Below are positions 1 to 9,846 of a stretch of 64,000 bases of DNA, in pieces. The position numbers and the translations under genes were made by a program. The first letter of the stretch is position 1, and every line of letters starts with the position of its first letter. The notes beneath the pieces are model-generated. The model did not search any database. It was not told the origin of the DNA and worked only from the letters and a program-made list of their open reading frames with translations. This DNA comes from Watersipora subatra (lineage: Eukaryota; Bryozoa; Gymnolaemata; Cheilostomatida; Watersiporidae), in the NCBI RefSeq assembly GCF_963576615.1, contig NC_088708.1:27349191-27413190 (forward strand), given 5' to 3'.

Positions 1-177
1 ACTAGAGTTTGTTTATAATATATAAACAGTTTGTAATAATTAGTGACATGTATTTAGTGTAAACAAGCATTAAATAAACTGATAACATAATACTCCGTAA
101 CATAATGCATTTGTCTGTTCTTTTTCAATTTAACAGCAACATACATGAGAAGACAATCCTTAATTTAGTATCAGCTT

Positions 178-183
178 TTTATT
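178..183 (-). promoter_or_regulatory. Candidate polyadenylation signal of RPAP3
   Basis: AATAAA on the minus strand, about 270 nt past the RPAP3 stop codon. It is the first such hexamer I found after the stop; in AT-rich DNA this could be chance. Confidence 0.4.
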
Positions 184-452
184 AAATGATTGTCTGTAAT
201 GTATTCGGTAAACTGCAAGCAATATTAGCTGAAAAAGCATATTCTGAGGAGGGCGCAGATGCTCAATAATGTATTTAATCAGACTAATCGATAAGCGTTA
301 CCATCTGACAACAGTAATATAATTCTTGCTATTGTCGAGTGATTGATTTTCAGCAAATGCACAACACGAATAACCAGCAATGAACAAGTTAAGTAAAAAA
401 TAGCGTTCACCAATCGTACATTACCCAATTAAATTTTAATTTGGTTGTTGCT

Positions 453-617
453 TCACCAAAAGAAAACTGAGATTGGCCAACGAACGCTGGTTTCGAGCCT
501 TTTGGCTACTTCTGTGATGGAGCCTTTCTGAACTGACATTTCCAACATCAAAAACATTGCTTTGGTTGCCAAGTGCTCAGGTTTTACAATACTTCTTAAC
601 ATGTGTGTGAGCAATAC
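453..617 (-). CDS. RPAP3: RPAP3 exon 8 (C-terminal domain end)
   Basis: Fifty-four codons and a TGA follow a pyrimidine-rich acceptor (CATCTTCAAG), in phase with exon 7. The residues align in spacing with the human domain: KPEHL with [17 protein letters not shown] with EILQRLSELKRF, and PISVFF with DMAVMF. The protein then stops about 20 residues short of the human end. A minus-strand AATAAA lies at about 178-183, giving a 3' UTR of roughly 270 nt. Confidence 0.55.
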   Translation of the reverse strand, partial: VLLTHMLRSIVKPEHLATKAMFLMLEMSVQKGSITEVAKRLETSVRWPISVFFW

Positions 618-3600
618 CTTGAAGATGAGTATGATGTCAGCTTATTAGAAGCTGTACGTGTTTTTTACGAGCACAAACGATGGCTCTGTAGTCTAGGCTG
701 GACATGTCCGAGTTCAGTAGCCGGGAAACCTTGACAACTGTAGACATGCCCAGTTACAGAGAGCAATTTAAGGTTGGATGTTATTCCTGTCACCACCAGT
801 GGCCCAGTGGCCTTTGTGGGAATTTAACCCAAACCTGTTGTATGCTGGTCAGGGTTCTAGACCACTAAGGCACGATGAACATATGTTGGTGCCAAAGAAC
901 CACATACTAAGCTTATCATCGGTCTACTGTGGAGCGAATAGGAAAGTTACCTGATGAACCTGGAGTAGAGTATAGACAATATGGTTTTTAGCACACTCTC
1001 ATCTAAGAACTCTCCAAACAGTTTAGGAAAATCGGAGACAGGAATAGGCTGAAACAAAAATTATCTGATTAAGGAAAATGGTAAACAAATAGGAATACAA
1101 GTTTTGATTTTATCTCAATCGTAATGATTGAACCTGTGCACTACATGTGTATGCGTTTCGCATAGCTGCTGTTAAAACAATGGCTGCCAATAGTGCAACT
1201 ACAGGATAATGATCATTTTAAAATAGCGACTGTTGCTATGGCGACCATATATAATACCGTAATGTAATAAACGAGAGATCGTCATAACATGGACAAGGCT
1301 GTATCGCTAGGTCTGTTCTTGTCTCATCGGTCGCCCCCACGTCAGCATAAATCATTTATCAATTTCAATAAACAACTGGCAGTAGCTGGAAATACACAGC
1401 AACATGTAATGACTGCTCATTATAAAAAGGTCAAGCTTAAAAAATTAGATATTTGATTTCATTTATTCTACTCCAACGATTATATTTCAGCCAAAATATC
1501 TAGCGAGTAAAACAGAAATGCTTAATTAAAGATGACAAAATACTATTCGGCAAAAAACATCTATCATTTATTCGAAAATGACTAAAAATGACATTTAATT
1601 TAGATAAGACAAGCAAAAAACATACTTTGCGGCCTTTTAAATATATCTCATTTTAAAGTTGATAATGAGGTCGATGCCATAACAGTTGATGTTATGAGGT
1701 CACAATACAGAAAAAAGCCATTTTCACAGTCGTTATCCAGCTGGGATACTGACTGTCCAGTGACACATCGACTGACCATCATGGTTTTAAGAGCTAGATA
1801 TCATGCACTTGGCGAAAAGGGAAGTCTTTACAGAAGAGTACTTATACAATGGCAATTTGTATAAGTACATCTTAGTTTTACTTACTAAATCATACGTGTA
1901 CATAGCAACAGAAGCATTTCATACCTTGAGATAGTCATAGCATGCATCGACATCGTGCTTGACTGTTTTCCAATCTTGGTGGAATTGATAGGAGTTGGCT
2001 GGTGTTCTTGGACTTGTCCTCGGAGAAGTGTGACTGGTTTCCTTGGCTGGAATCTTCTGTATCGTTTTGTTCATTGGAAGTGGTTTGATATCAGCTGGTG
2101 ACTGGACTATCGTAGCCTGAGGACTTTCATTTGTGTATTTGCTGAACATTTCCTCATCCTTTGCAACTATCCTTTTCTTTTCGCTGCTCTGATGCTGTGT
2201 AGTCTTCGAGATGGCAGCGTTTAATTTCAGTTTTACATCTTCCTGATCAATATCCTCTATCTCTATACGTAGTAGTGGTTTCTAACAACATAGAAAAAGT
2301 GAAGATGGCTACGTGGTAGTCCAGTGTTGAACAAAACAATATTCAAGGCAACAGGGTATAGTATCATCAGCAAATAAAATACCACGAATAATCAGATTCC
2401 TACCAATAGGAGACAACTACAAATACATCCTCAAATCTTCATTTTAAGACATGTAATAAAATGAACCAGAGAGAATGCTGATAGCGCCAACCATATTACA
2501 ACGTCTGATCATGTCAGTGTGAAAACAACCAGAGCTCAGGGTTGGAAAAAATCATGATTTTTTTAAAAAATTCAGAAAGTCAGATTTATTTTATTTGAAT
2601 CGGATTTTTTGAAAACATCAATTCTCAGCTTTTTTTCATAACCGCTAACATAATATTATTTTATTGAAGTGTGCCACATGAAAACATTCGCAACATAACA
2701 AAACAACTTTGCATCACTTTAATTTATTAAAAGTTGTTTTTATTTTAATTTTGACCAAGTTGGCAGTTCATATTCACAGTAGACCTAAAATTCCCATTTT
2801 TTGGAGGTCAGCCTTTGAGATGGGTAACTTCTGAAGAAATCAAACATGATATTTTAGGATGATTTAAATTACAGTCTTTGACATGGAAAAAATAAAACAA
2901 CATTAAACAGGAATTTTTTAAGATGATTTAAATCAATGACTTAAATCATTTGGTTTTAATCGGCCGACCCTGCCAGAGCTTTCAAGCAATAACATAGCCA
3001 ACACTTCCCAACAATGTAAGCATCAAGGTTTTTCATATAAGACCTATTCTACAAAGCTTAAATGTCTGAACATCTGGAACATCTAAACCTACCATTGTAC
3101 TTTATGCAGTATATTTTTAGAAATGACCAAGTTTATGACATACTTTTGATCGTTGGCTTATATCTTTCTTGATTGGAATAACGAGCCCTGCTTCACTGAT
3201 CTCCAGCTCCTGCCAATAAAACATTCATTGGCTGATGGGCTTAAACTTGGAATTATCATTGTATCACCTGGAGCAGGACAGTACATGCATACAAACCTCA
3301 CACACACATGCTACCGTGACATTCATAGAAACTCTTAGCCTGTTTAATGCCAATTGCATTTGATAAGCAAAAAGGGTGATTCCAGAAACTAACTTGTTTT
3401 AAAATGGCGGCTTCCCGCTTGGCAGTTTTGTTTTCAGGCTCAAGTGAGAGAACCCTTGTATAATCATTCAATGCAGCTTGCTGTTTATTCAGCTTATGTC
3501 GGGCTGTGGCACGTCTCATATATGCCTTAATGTACATGGGATCTAAGGCTATAGCATCAGTGCAATCCTGCTCAACTGCACCAAACCTACAATAGTAAAA

Positions 3601-6600
3601 CAAATCACTTCAAAAGTAGTTCAATTTTTTACGGCATAAAAATTTAAGCGCAATTTATCAAAAATAAAGCCAACACTAAGTTAAGTGCAACAACCTTCAA
3701 CAATAGGCTATATGGAGATTTGCAACCATAGAATACCGCTTATATATCGACCCGGTGAGGGTACATATGACAGTTTATCAGTTCTTTTGTGAATATGTAT
3801 GACAGTACTTAATCAACTTTTAAAACTTTAGAGAACAAGCCCGACAGCAAAAACTTACTTTTCCTGTTTGAGGAGAGCCATAGCCCGATTGGCATAAAGA
3901 ATAGCGTTGCTAGGGTCACATGCTATGCCTCGTGTGTAGCAGCTGATTGCTTCATTAAGTTGGTCTTTCTTGTAATAATCATTACCCTAAAAGCAAATTT
4001 TAACAGATAAACTATAAAGATCTACCTCGTTCGATACAGTGAGTACCCATAACGCAGCTAGTAATGCAGCTGATATGTGAATATGTGAAACATGTGAAAG
4101 ACTTGAAGTGCATTATAAAGAGCCTCTAGTTATCTTAAGCTAACTCTAGCTGAAACCTCTATTTAAATAAGAATACTACAACAATCCATGTCAAAAGTCG
4201 TCTTCAAAGTCAGAAAAGTGGTGTCAGAATTTAGGTAAGTAAATAATAGAATTATACCTATAGCATTTTTATAGATAATCTACATCAATAAAGCTGAATT
4301 TAGAAATAGTAAACAAAAACTGTAACAGTAAAAGAATCATTAAATAGATTTATAGATTTATATATACTATATAAATATATATAAAAAAATTGTTTCCTCA
4401 TGCCGGTTAACCTGTATGGGTGGTAATTTCTGCTCTAACTCGGGTCTCCTACCAGAGACTTAGGAGTTTGAGCATTCGCCTCAAGATCTTAGCTGTTCCC
4501 AATAGCGCACTTTTCTGCAACTCACCTGAGTTGATTGCTGTCGGTATCTGGGCAAGCCACATTTTATGCGCCGGTGTTATTGCGCCCAGTGCCCCAATGA
4601 CTACTGGGATTACCGTTGTTCTTACATCCTAGCATTTTTTAATCTCTTCTCCAAGAGGGAAATATTTCTCTAAATTTTCTTTTTCTTTGCTGACTATATT
4701 GTAGTCATTGGGTACTGCTATATCTATTATAGTAGCCCTCTTGCTCTCCTTGTCCACCACCACTATATCTGGTTGGTTTGCTAGGACATGTTTGTCAGTC
4801 CGGATGTAGAAATCCCAGAGAATCTTAGCGCGGTCATTTTCATTGACCTTACCAGGAGCTTCCCACCAGTGTAGTGGTTTATTAAGGCCATACTCATCAC
4901 ACAGACTTTTATACACAACACCTGCGACATGATTATGCCGCTCAGTGTATGCGCTTCCTGCTAGCTGCTTGCATCCACTGATGATGTGTTGGATAGTCTC
5001 AGGTGCATCTTTGCGCAGTCTGCATCTAGGATCGTCTCTAGTGTGATAGATTTTTGTTTGGAGTTGCCTTGTTGGGAGCACTTGCTCCTGGGCTGTCATG
5101 ATTAGCGACTCCGTATTGGCCGTTGGATTTTTTTTGTTCAGCCACATATATGTCTGGTGAGGATCACCAACCTTAGATATTTGTCGGTGGTAGGCACCAT
5201 GAAGAGGTTTCATGTGCCAGTCAGTTTCCTCATCATCACTGCGAAGCTCCATTGTCAGAGCAGCCGATTGAAATTCAGCTAGCAACTTATCTGAAGTGGC
5301 CATGGAGGCTGCATAGGCTTTGATGCTTTGCTCTTCCTTCTTCACTGTTTGCTGTACACTTTTGAGTCCCCTACCGCCATCTTTCCTATCGAGATACAAT
5401 CTAGTAGTATCAGATTTTGGGTGGAGTGCTTCATGCATGGTCAGCAGCTTACGAGTTGCTATATCTGTTTCCTTGATGGCTTCCTCAGTCCACTTTATTA
5501 TGCCTGCTGGATATCTTATTACTGGCAGTGCGTAGGTATTTATTGCCATGACTTGGTTCTTGGCATTGAGCTGGCTCCGTAGGACCTGCCGAAGGCGATT
5601 CTTGTATTTAGTAATGGCTTTGTGACGTACCTCAGCTTTGTGGTTGATGTTGCTTTGCATAATCCCCAAGTACTTGTACCCTTCTTCTATATCTTTGATG
5701 GTACCATTTAGCATTTTTGCGCCATCTGTGAGCATAGAATGGTCTTTCTTAAGAATTAGCCTTCCACATTTCTCAATACCGAAGGTCATTCCAATGTCCT
5801 TGCTGTATACCTGAGTGAGGTGTATTAGCGAATCAATGTCCCTTTCTTTGTTAGCGTACAGCTTGATGTCATCCATGTAGAAGCGGTGGTTTATCTTGGT
5901 GCCACTCTTAAACTGGTACCCATATCGAGTCTTCTCCAGCATATTGCTTAGAGGGTTTAGGCATATGTAGAAGAGCAGCGGTGATAAGGAGTCACCTTGA
6001 TAGATGCCTCGCTTAATTTTTACACTCGCCAGCTTTTTGCGATTAGCCTCCAGTTCCGTCTTCCATTTGATCATTGACATCTTGATGAATGCCACAAGAG
6101 CAGGGTGAACATTGTACATACTGAGGCACTCAAGTATCCAACTATATATATATATATATATAGTAACTAAAAGCAGGTGCAAAAGCATATAAAAAGAGAA
6201 CTCTACACTAAATACCTAAAAGACAATTAGTGGAGTATGAAATATTTGAAAAGTTATTCAGAAGAAAGTAAATTTTTAGTAATTGCGCTACAAATCTGTT
6301 TCGTGCGATGCACTCATCAGACGTGGTTGTACTAAAATCTAATTATGATTTTAGTACAGTCTGATGAGTGCATCGCACGAAACAGATTTGTAGCACAATT
6401 ACTAAAAGTCTACTTTCTTTTGAATAATTTTTCAAATATATATATATCTATATACATATATATATATATAGTATATGTGGTTTACACTGTAAAGTGCTCA
6501 ATAATCGAGTCAATTAGAGCTGTGTATGAAGTTTATTTAAAACTACAGGTTAAAATCATTACTACTATTAGTTTCATGCAATCGCGTTGCAATCTTCAAG

Positions 6601-9600
6601 TAGAATGACTAAAATGTATAATGTACAAGCTATAAAATTACTTTATAAAGCTGAGGGCTTAATACTATTGTGTGATATATGCATTATAGTATACAGCAAA
6701 TATGTAGTCAAATTATGTTATTGAGCTAATTAGGTGTTTTCTAGCATGCCAGCATGTGGATATCAGCTCACTTCTAGTGTTGAGGCTGGCTAACTTCGGT
6801 TCGAATATGATTAAGTACTTTTCCCATAGACATAACTGGCAAGATTTTGTTGATGTGTTGTGAGACCGTGCTCTTTTGATGATCTTCCAGGTTATATTAT
6901 AGCAAACGTTCTTGTGGTGACTACACACCATGTGGCTAACAAACAAATTTTTGTTAGTAAATTGCTGTTACATTGCTTCCATATTTAAATATATGCTACC
7001 ATATTGTACAAGACTAGCCAACCACAAAACATCCTTTAAATATCTTACTAAAAGGCTACAAACAGAATTGAGTAAATACATATGGGACTTAAAACAAGAA
7101 ACTTAAAGATAAAACCAAAGTTATTGTGGCTGCAGACAAAACAAACAATTACTATCGCTAGAATACTCAGACCTACCAAAGCCTCTTAACCAACAACACC
7201 ACGAAGGACTACAAAAAGATAACTACAGCTACAGTAGATTCCATCAATTTAGAAACAAAGGCTATAGCAGACAAACCTAATATTGCAGACCGCATATATA
7301 AAACTAGCGAGCAAGAAGCATTTATCACTATTAAAGACCAACAAGGCAAACTTCCCCGAGAAACCAAATTGCCGGCTCATTAATCCTAGCAAATCGAGAT
7401 AGGCATAATCAGTAAACAAATCACGGATCGCATCAACCAGGAAATACTCAACCAACTGAATTTAAATATGTGGAAAAATACAACATCGGTGCTAACCTGG
7501 TTTAAAAACATCAAAAACAAATCCCAGCACTCTTTCATTGTATTTGATGTTGTTGAATTTTATCCCTCAATAATGGAAGATCTACTTAACAAAGCTTTAA
7601 CGTTTGCATCTAAATACACAAATATATCTGACTTGGACAAGCGTATAATACACTACGCAAAAAAATCTATACTCTACAGCGCTAATGAACCATGGGGTAA
7701 GAGATCAACTGCAAACTTGTATGACATAACAATGGGCTCTTATGACGGAGCAGAAAGCTGCCAACTTGTCGGAATCTTCATGCTACACCTTATCACTGAG
7801 AAGCTTGGCAAAAACTTTGGCTAATATCGGGACGATGGTCTAGGACTACTATAAGATACTGCACGAAACATCGAGCGCACTAAAAAAGAACTATGTGAAA
7901 TCTTCCGTAAACACAGCTTACGTATCACCATCGAAGCAATTAAGAAAGTAGTAAACTTCTTAGACATAACTTTGGACCTTAACAGCAACAGTTTCAAACC
8001 GTAGAGTAAACCTAACAACACAACCACATATATACACAAAGACTCAAATCCCCCACCATCAATCGTAAGAAACATACCTGAATCCATCAAGAGAAGACTC
8101 ACCAACATTTCGTCAAACAAGCAACTCTTCGAGGAAACAGAAGCCCCATTTCAAAATGCACTTTCTAACAGTAAATACAACTTTTCTTTAAAATACCAGA
8201 GTCAACACAGAAACAGGAAACGCCAAACAATATGGTACAACCCCCCATACAACAAAGCTGTTAACACTAAGATCGGTAAACAATTTTTCCAGATCCTGGA
8301 GAGTGAATTTCCACCAGAACATAAATTACACAAAATCTTCAACAAAAACTCCTTAAAACTACGTTATAGCTGTACTTCAAACACCAACCACATAATTAGC
8401 GGGCACAATAAACAAGCACTATCGCAACCAACCAACATGGACAGGAAATGCAACTGCAAAAATCGGAAAAATTGCCCTCTAAATGGAGAATGCCTTTCAA
8501 ACTGCATAGTATATCAGGCAACCGTAGAGTCTGAAGAACGCGATGCGCAAGAGACACAAACGTATGTAGGCCTCACTGAAACAACTTTTAAAACAAGACT
8601 AGCCAACCACAAAACATCCTTTAAATATCCTACTAAAAGGCTACAAACAGAATTGAGTAAATACATATGGGACTTAAAAGACAAGAACATTCGCTATAAT
8701 ATAACCTGGAAGATCATCAAAAGAGCACGGTCTTACAACACATCAACAAAATCTTGCCAGTTATGTCTATGGGAAAAGTACTTCATCATATTCGAACCGA
8801 AGTTAGCCAGCCTCAACACTAGAAGTGAGCTGATATCCACATGCCGGCATGCTAGAAAACACCTAATTAGCTCAATAACATAATTTGACTACATATTTGC
8901 TGTATACTATAATGTATATATCACACAATAGTATTAAGCCCTCAGCTTTATAAAGTAATTTTATAGCTTGTACATTATACATTTTAGTCATTCTACCTGA
9001 AGATTGCAACGCGATTGCATGAAACTAATAGTAGTAATGATTTTAACCTGTAGTTTTTAATAAACTTCATACATATATATATATATATATACATATACGA
9101 TAATATTCAACAACACCCAATCCAGTCTATAATGCAATTTTTTAAATGTTGAAATTTCAACCTGGTCTTTTTCAAATATGGCCTGCTGTTTCATTCGCTC
9201 CTCTTCCCATTCCTCATCTGTCTCTTCTTCCTCACTAGTACTACTATGAGCTTTGTCATCAATGTCATCTAGAGCTTTATCCTTTAAACAGTTCACAAAA
9301 TTAATAACAGATTGTTTTATTGGTAATCTCTTGTATGAAATATAAATTAAAAATAGTTGAACGTCTACATGCAGACAACATTAGTATTATTAAAAACATA
9401 CCACATCAAACCTGTCCCATGCTTTAAAATCGTAACCAGGAATCCTAGCCGGTTTTTTCTTTTCATTTGGCTGTTCATCTTTAGGCTTCTTAATTTTTTT
9501 CTTTTTCTTTTTGTGCAAACTGTTTCTTATAGGAGGATAGCTCTATAACAAAAACAATTATCCGTTCAACTACTGTATACACAATTTTAAATAAAGCATT

Positions 9601-9846
9601 TCGTGACTTAACCATTCACTTAATATGTATGCTATTCGCTCATTCATTTTAGCTACCATGAGTCAGACGCACTTTTTCTGTAGGATCCGAAGCGGTTCCA
9701 GCAGAACCTTTGCTGGATGAACTCAAGTTTTTATCTTTTTGCGTAATAGAGTCTTTCCAAGAGTCCAAGTCTTTTAAATAATCCGTTAGTTCAGCCTGAT
9801 TTCGACTTATTTGTTGCTGAAAAGAACCAAAACTTGATTGATCCAT
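453..9846 (-). CDS. RPAP3: RPAP3-like co-chaperone (single-TPR form), eight exons, complete
   Basis: Exons in transcription order are 9673-9846, 9402-9542, 9162-9281, 3859-3986, 3394-3586, 3144-3209, 1925-2281 and 453-617. They sum to 1344 nt (447 residues plus stop) and every junction keeps phase with GT-AG sites. The N-terminus (residues 1-45) has the RPAP3 pattern of a short helix ending in QKDKNL. A lysine-rich stretch leads to [12 protein letters not shown], then an acidic linker. Three TPR motifs cover about residues 141-252. The C-terminus from PANSYQF (about 368) to the end resembles the RPAP3 C-terminal domain. RPAP3 is the TPR subunit of the R2TP/HSP90 complex that assembles RNA polymerase II, snoRNPs and PIKKs in the cytoplasm. 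Vertebrate RPAP3 has two TPR domains; this protein has one, like some invertebrate forms. SPAG1 is the main alternative, but the N- and C-terminal matches favour RPAP3. The last exon is the least certain. Confidence 0.85.
770..875 (-). repeat. tRNA-like SINE fragment in RPAP3 intron 7
   Basis: On the minus strand a CCTTAGTGGTCTAGA block resembles a pol III A box. About 35 nt later GGGTTAAATTCC resembles a B box, and complementary GTGGCC/GGCCAC segments flank it. This is the layout of a tRNA-derived SINE head, too diverged to be a working tRNA. The rest of intron 7 (618-1924) shows nothing I can name. Confidence 0.35.
1925..2281 (-). CDS. RPAP3: RPAP3 exon 7 (linker and start of C-terminal domain)
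   Basis: This exon codes for 119 residues between a TTAG acceptor and a GTATGA donor, phase 0 at both ends. It opens with [11 protein letters not shown], continuing the IPIKK segment of exon 6 (3144-3209). A low-complexity Ser/Thr/Pro linker follows, then [12 protein letters not shown] ... YDYLK, which parallels IPANSFQLESDFR ... YQYLK where the RPAP3 C-terminal domain begins. Confidence 0.75.
2537..2972. mobile_element. hAT-type MITE in RPAP3 intron 6
   Basis: A 436-bp element starts with CAGGGTTGG and ends with CCGACCCTG, so its short terminal inverted repeats read CAGGGTYGG. The 8 bp before it (2529-2536) and after it (2973-2980) are both CCAGAGCT, a perfect duplication of the length hAT transposases make. 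It has no ORF. The interior is rich in A and T runs near both ends, so it is non-autonomous. Confidence 0.8.
3394..3586 (-). CDS. RPAP3: RPAP3 exon 5 (TPR2-TPR3)
   Basis: This exon completes TPR2 ([16 protein letters not shown]) and codes for TPR3 ([13 protein letters not shown] ... [10 protein letters not shown]). The Lys and Arg in KAYMRR match the remaining clamp positions. The acceptor is TTGTAG. The donor GTTAGT comes just after AILKQ, so reading past it adds unrelated residues. Confidence 0.8.
3859..3986 (-). CDS. RPAP3: RPAP3 exon 4 (TPR1 and start of TPR2)
   Basis: The exon lies between a TTTTAG acceptor and a GTAAGT donor; phase is 0 in and 2 out. It codes for the first TPR (GNDYYKK ... 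[13 protein letters not shown]) and the start of the second (ANRAMALLK). The two asparagines in GND and ANR sit where carboxylate-clamp TPRs hold the C-terminal EEVD of HSP90. The 5.2-kb intron before it is filled by the LINE and the PLE. Confidence 0.8.
4385..6175 (-). mobile_element. R2-like non-LTR retrotransposon, 5'-truncated
   Basis: One long frame (stop at 4629) runs through the later reverse transcriptase motifs, including [13 protein letters not shown] and the catalytic FYMDD. After the thumb comes a C...H...C region with [10 protein letters not shown], then RHN, and a PD...D endonuclease-like segment (QPDIVVVDK ... IIDIAVP). That order is typical of LINEs with a restriction-like endonuclease (R2/NeSL group). 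The N-terminus, DNA-binding domain and early RT motifs are missing: the frame runs into a TA repeat at about 6140-6165. In the zinc motif the second Cys appears to be Arg (CRLRKD where CxxC is expected). The 3' end lies near a TA-rich tract at about 4360-4390, and the element sits in intron 3 of RPAP3 on the same strand. Confidence 0.8.
4629..6188 (-). pseudogene. Reverse transcriptase/endonuclease ORF fragment of the R2-like LINE
   Basis: A frame of 519 codons, of which the first 20 or so are translated TA repeat and not LINE protein. It covers RT from about motif 3 onwards, the zinc-binding linker and the endonuclease-like C-terminus ending in EEIKKC. The 5' truncation makes it dead, although the frame itself is clean, which suggests a fairly recent insertion. 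Confidence 0.75.
6278..6340 (-). ncRNA. Hammerhead ribozyme motif, minus strand
   Basis: The reverse complement has CTGATGAG (6313-6320), stem II GTGC/GCAC, CGAAAC, a 2-bp stem III and the triplet GTA (6290-6292). Stem I has three pairs next to the core, an internal loop, then TTTTAGTA/TACTAAAA. All conserved core bases are present, so this copy looks more intact than its partner. Confidence 0.75.
6347..6408 (+). ncRNA. Hammerhead ribozyme motif, plus strand
   Basis: The core reads CTGATGA (6361-6367), a 4-bp stem II GTGC/GCAC with loop ATC, then CGAAAC. A tiny stem III (AC with GT around AGATTT) ends in GTA at 6390-6392, the expected cleavage triplet. The outer stem I is TTTTAGTA with TACTAAAA. 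This is a type I hammerhead with a minimal stem III, the form known from Penelope-like elements. Compared with the minus-strand copy this arm has lost a few bases just before CTGATGA, which weakens the inner part of stem I. Confidence 0.7.
6522..6918 (-). mobile_element. Inverted partial copy of the PLE 3' end
   Basis: This segment is the reverse complement of 8681-9074 with scattered mismatches. It covers the last part of the GIY-YIG coding region and the whole 3' UTR. With the main copy it makes a pair of inverted arms of nearly 400 bp. Confidence 0.85.
7118..8430 (+). pseudogene. PLE reverse transcriptase region, interrupted
   Basis: Typical PLE RT blocks are legible in order: a start region with ADKTNNYY, a palm block [15 protein letters not shown] (within 7468-7824), the catalytic block YRDDGLG flanked by two TAA codons, and a thumb up to about 8430. 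Most breaks are point-mutation stops; near 7335-7395 the frame shifts and returns. Confidence 0.8.
8437..8883 (+). pseudogene. PLE GIY-YIG endonuclease region
   Basis: An open stretch of 148 codons. It begins with a four-cysteine cluster ([15 protein letters not shown]), then the GIY-YIG-type core (TYVGLTE ... FKTRLANH) and a second Cys motif CQLCLWEK, whose Glu is the likely catalytic acid. It ends with [16 protein letters not shown]. Without the upstream RT it is not an independent gene. Confidence 0.8.
9162..9281 (-). CDS. RPAP3: RPAP3 exon 3 (acidic linker into TPR1)
   Basis: This exon codes for 40 residues, including a run of Asp/Glu ([13 protein letters not shown]), and ends with QQAIFEKDQ. 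That end joins in frame to GNDYYKK of exon 4 and makes a normal first TPR helix. The acceptor after TTTAAAG and the donor GTTGAA are both weak, so the ends could shift by a few codons. Confidence 0.65.
9402..9542 (-). CDS. RPAP3: RPAP3 exon 2 (basic linker)
   Basis: This exon codes for 47 residues. It opens with [15 protein letters not shown], which parallels the PPIRN...RKKKKGK stretch of vertebrate RPAP3, and ends with [12 protein letters not shown] (vertebrate SYDYEAWAKLDV). The acceptor is TTATAG and the donor GTATGT; both ends are phase 0. Confidence 0.75.
9673..9846 (-). CDS. RPAP3: RPAP3 exon 1 (N-terminus)
   Basis: This exon codes for residues 1-58. The start codon at 9846 fits because the RPAP3-type segment (residues 12-40, with LKDLDSW and QKDKNL) begins soon after it. 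The donor is GTGCGT after an AAA codon, in phase 0. A later GTAGCT donor is also possible, but its phase does not match exon 2. Confidence 0.75.

Larger units (their letters stand above)
6242..6438. repeat. Long inverted repeat carrying two hammerhead-type motifs
   Basis: The arms are about 6242-6339 and 6347-6438, with a spacer of only a few bases. Each arm holds a hammerhead core (separate entries). A TA-rich tract follows the right arm at about 6437-6472. The block lies between the LINE and the PLE. Confidence 0.85.
7008..9090 (+). mobile_element. Penelope-like element (PLE), decayed
   Basis: The coding part runs from about 7118 to 8883 with several stop codons and at least two small frameshifts. 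The RT has [20 protein letters not shown] and the catalytic YRDDGLG (about 7825). A Cys-rich linker ([15 protein letters not shown]) and a GIY-YIG-type endonuclease ([20 protein letters not shown]) follow. A direct copy of 8593-8684 stands at 7008-7096, just before the RT, like the pseudo-LTR arrangement of tandemly joined PLE copies. The 3' UTR ends in a TA tract (9073-9095). It lies in intron 3 of RPAP3, against the gene's direction. Confidence 0.85.

Noticed and set aside
5320-5582. Plus-strand frames opposite the LINE
   Set aside because: Shadows of the reverse transcriptase frame.
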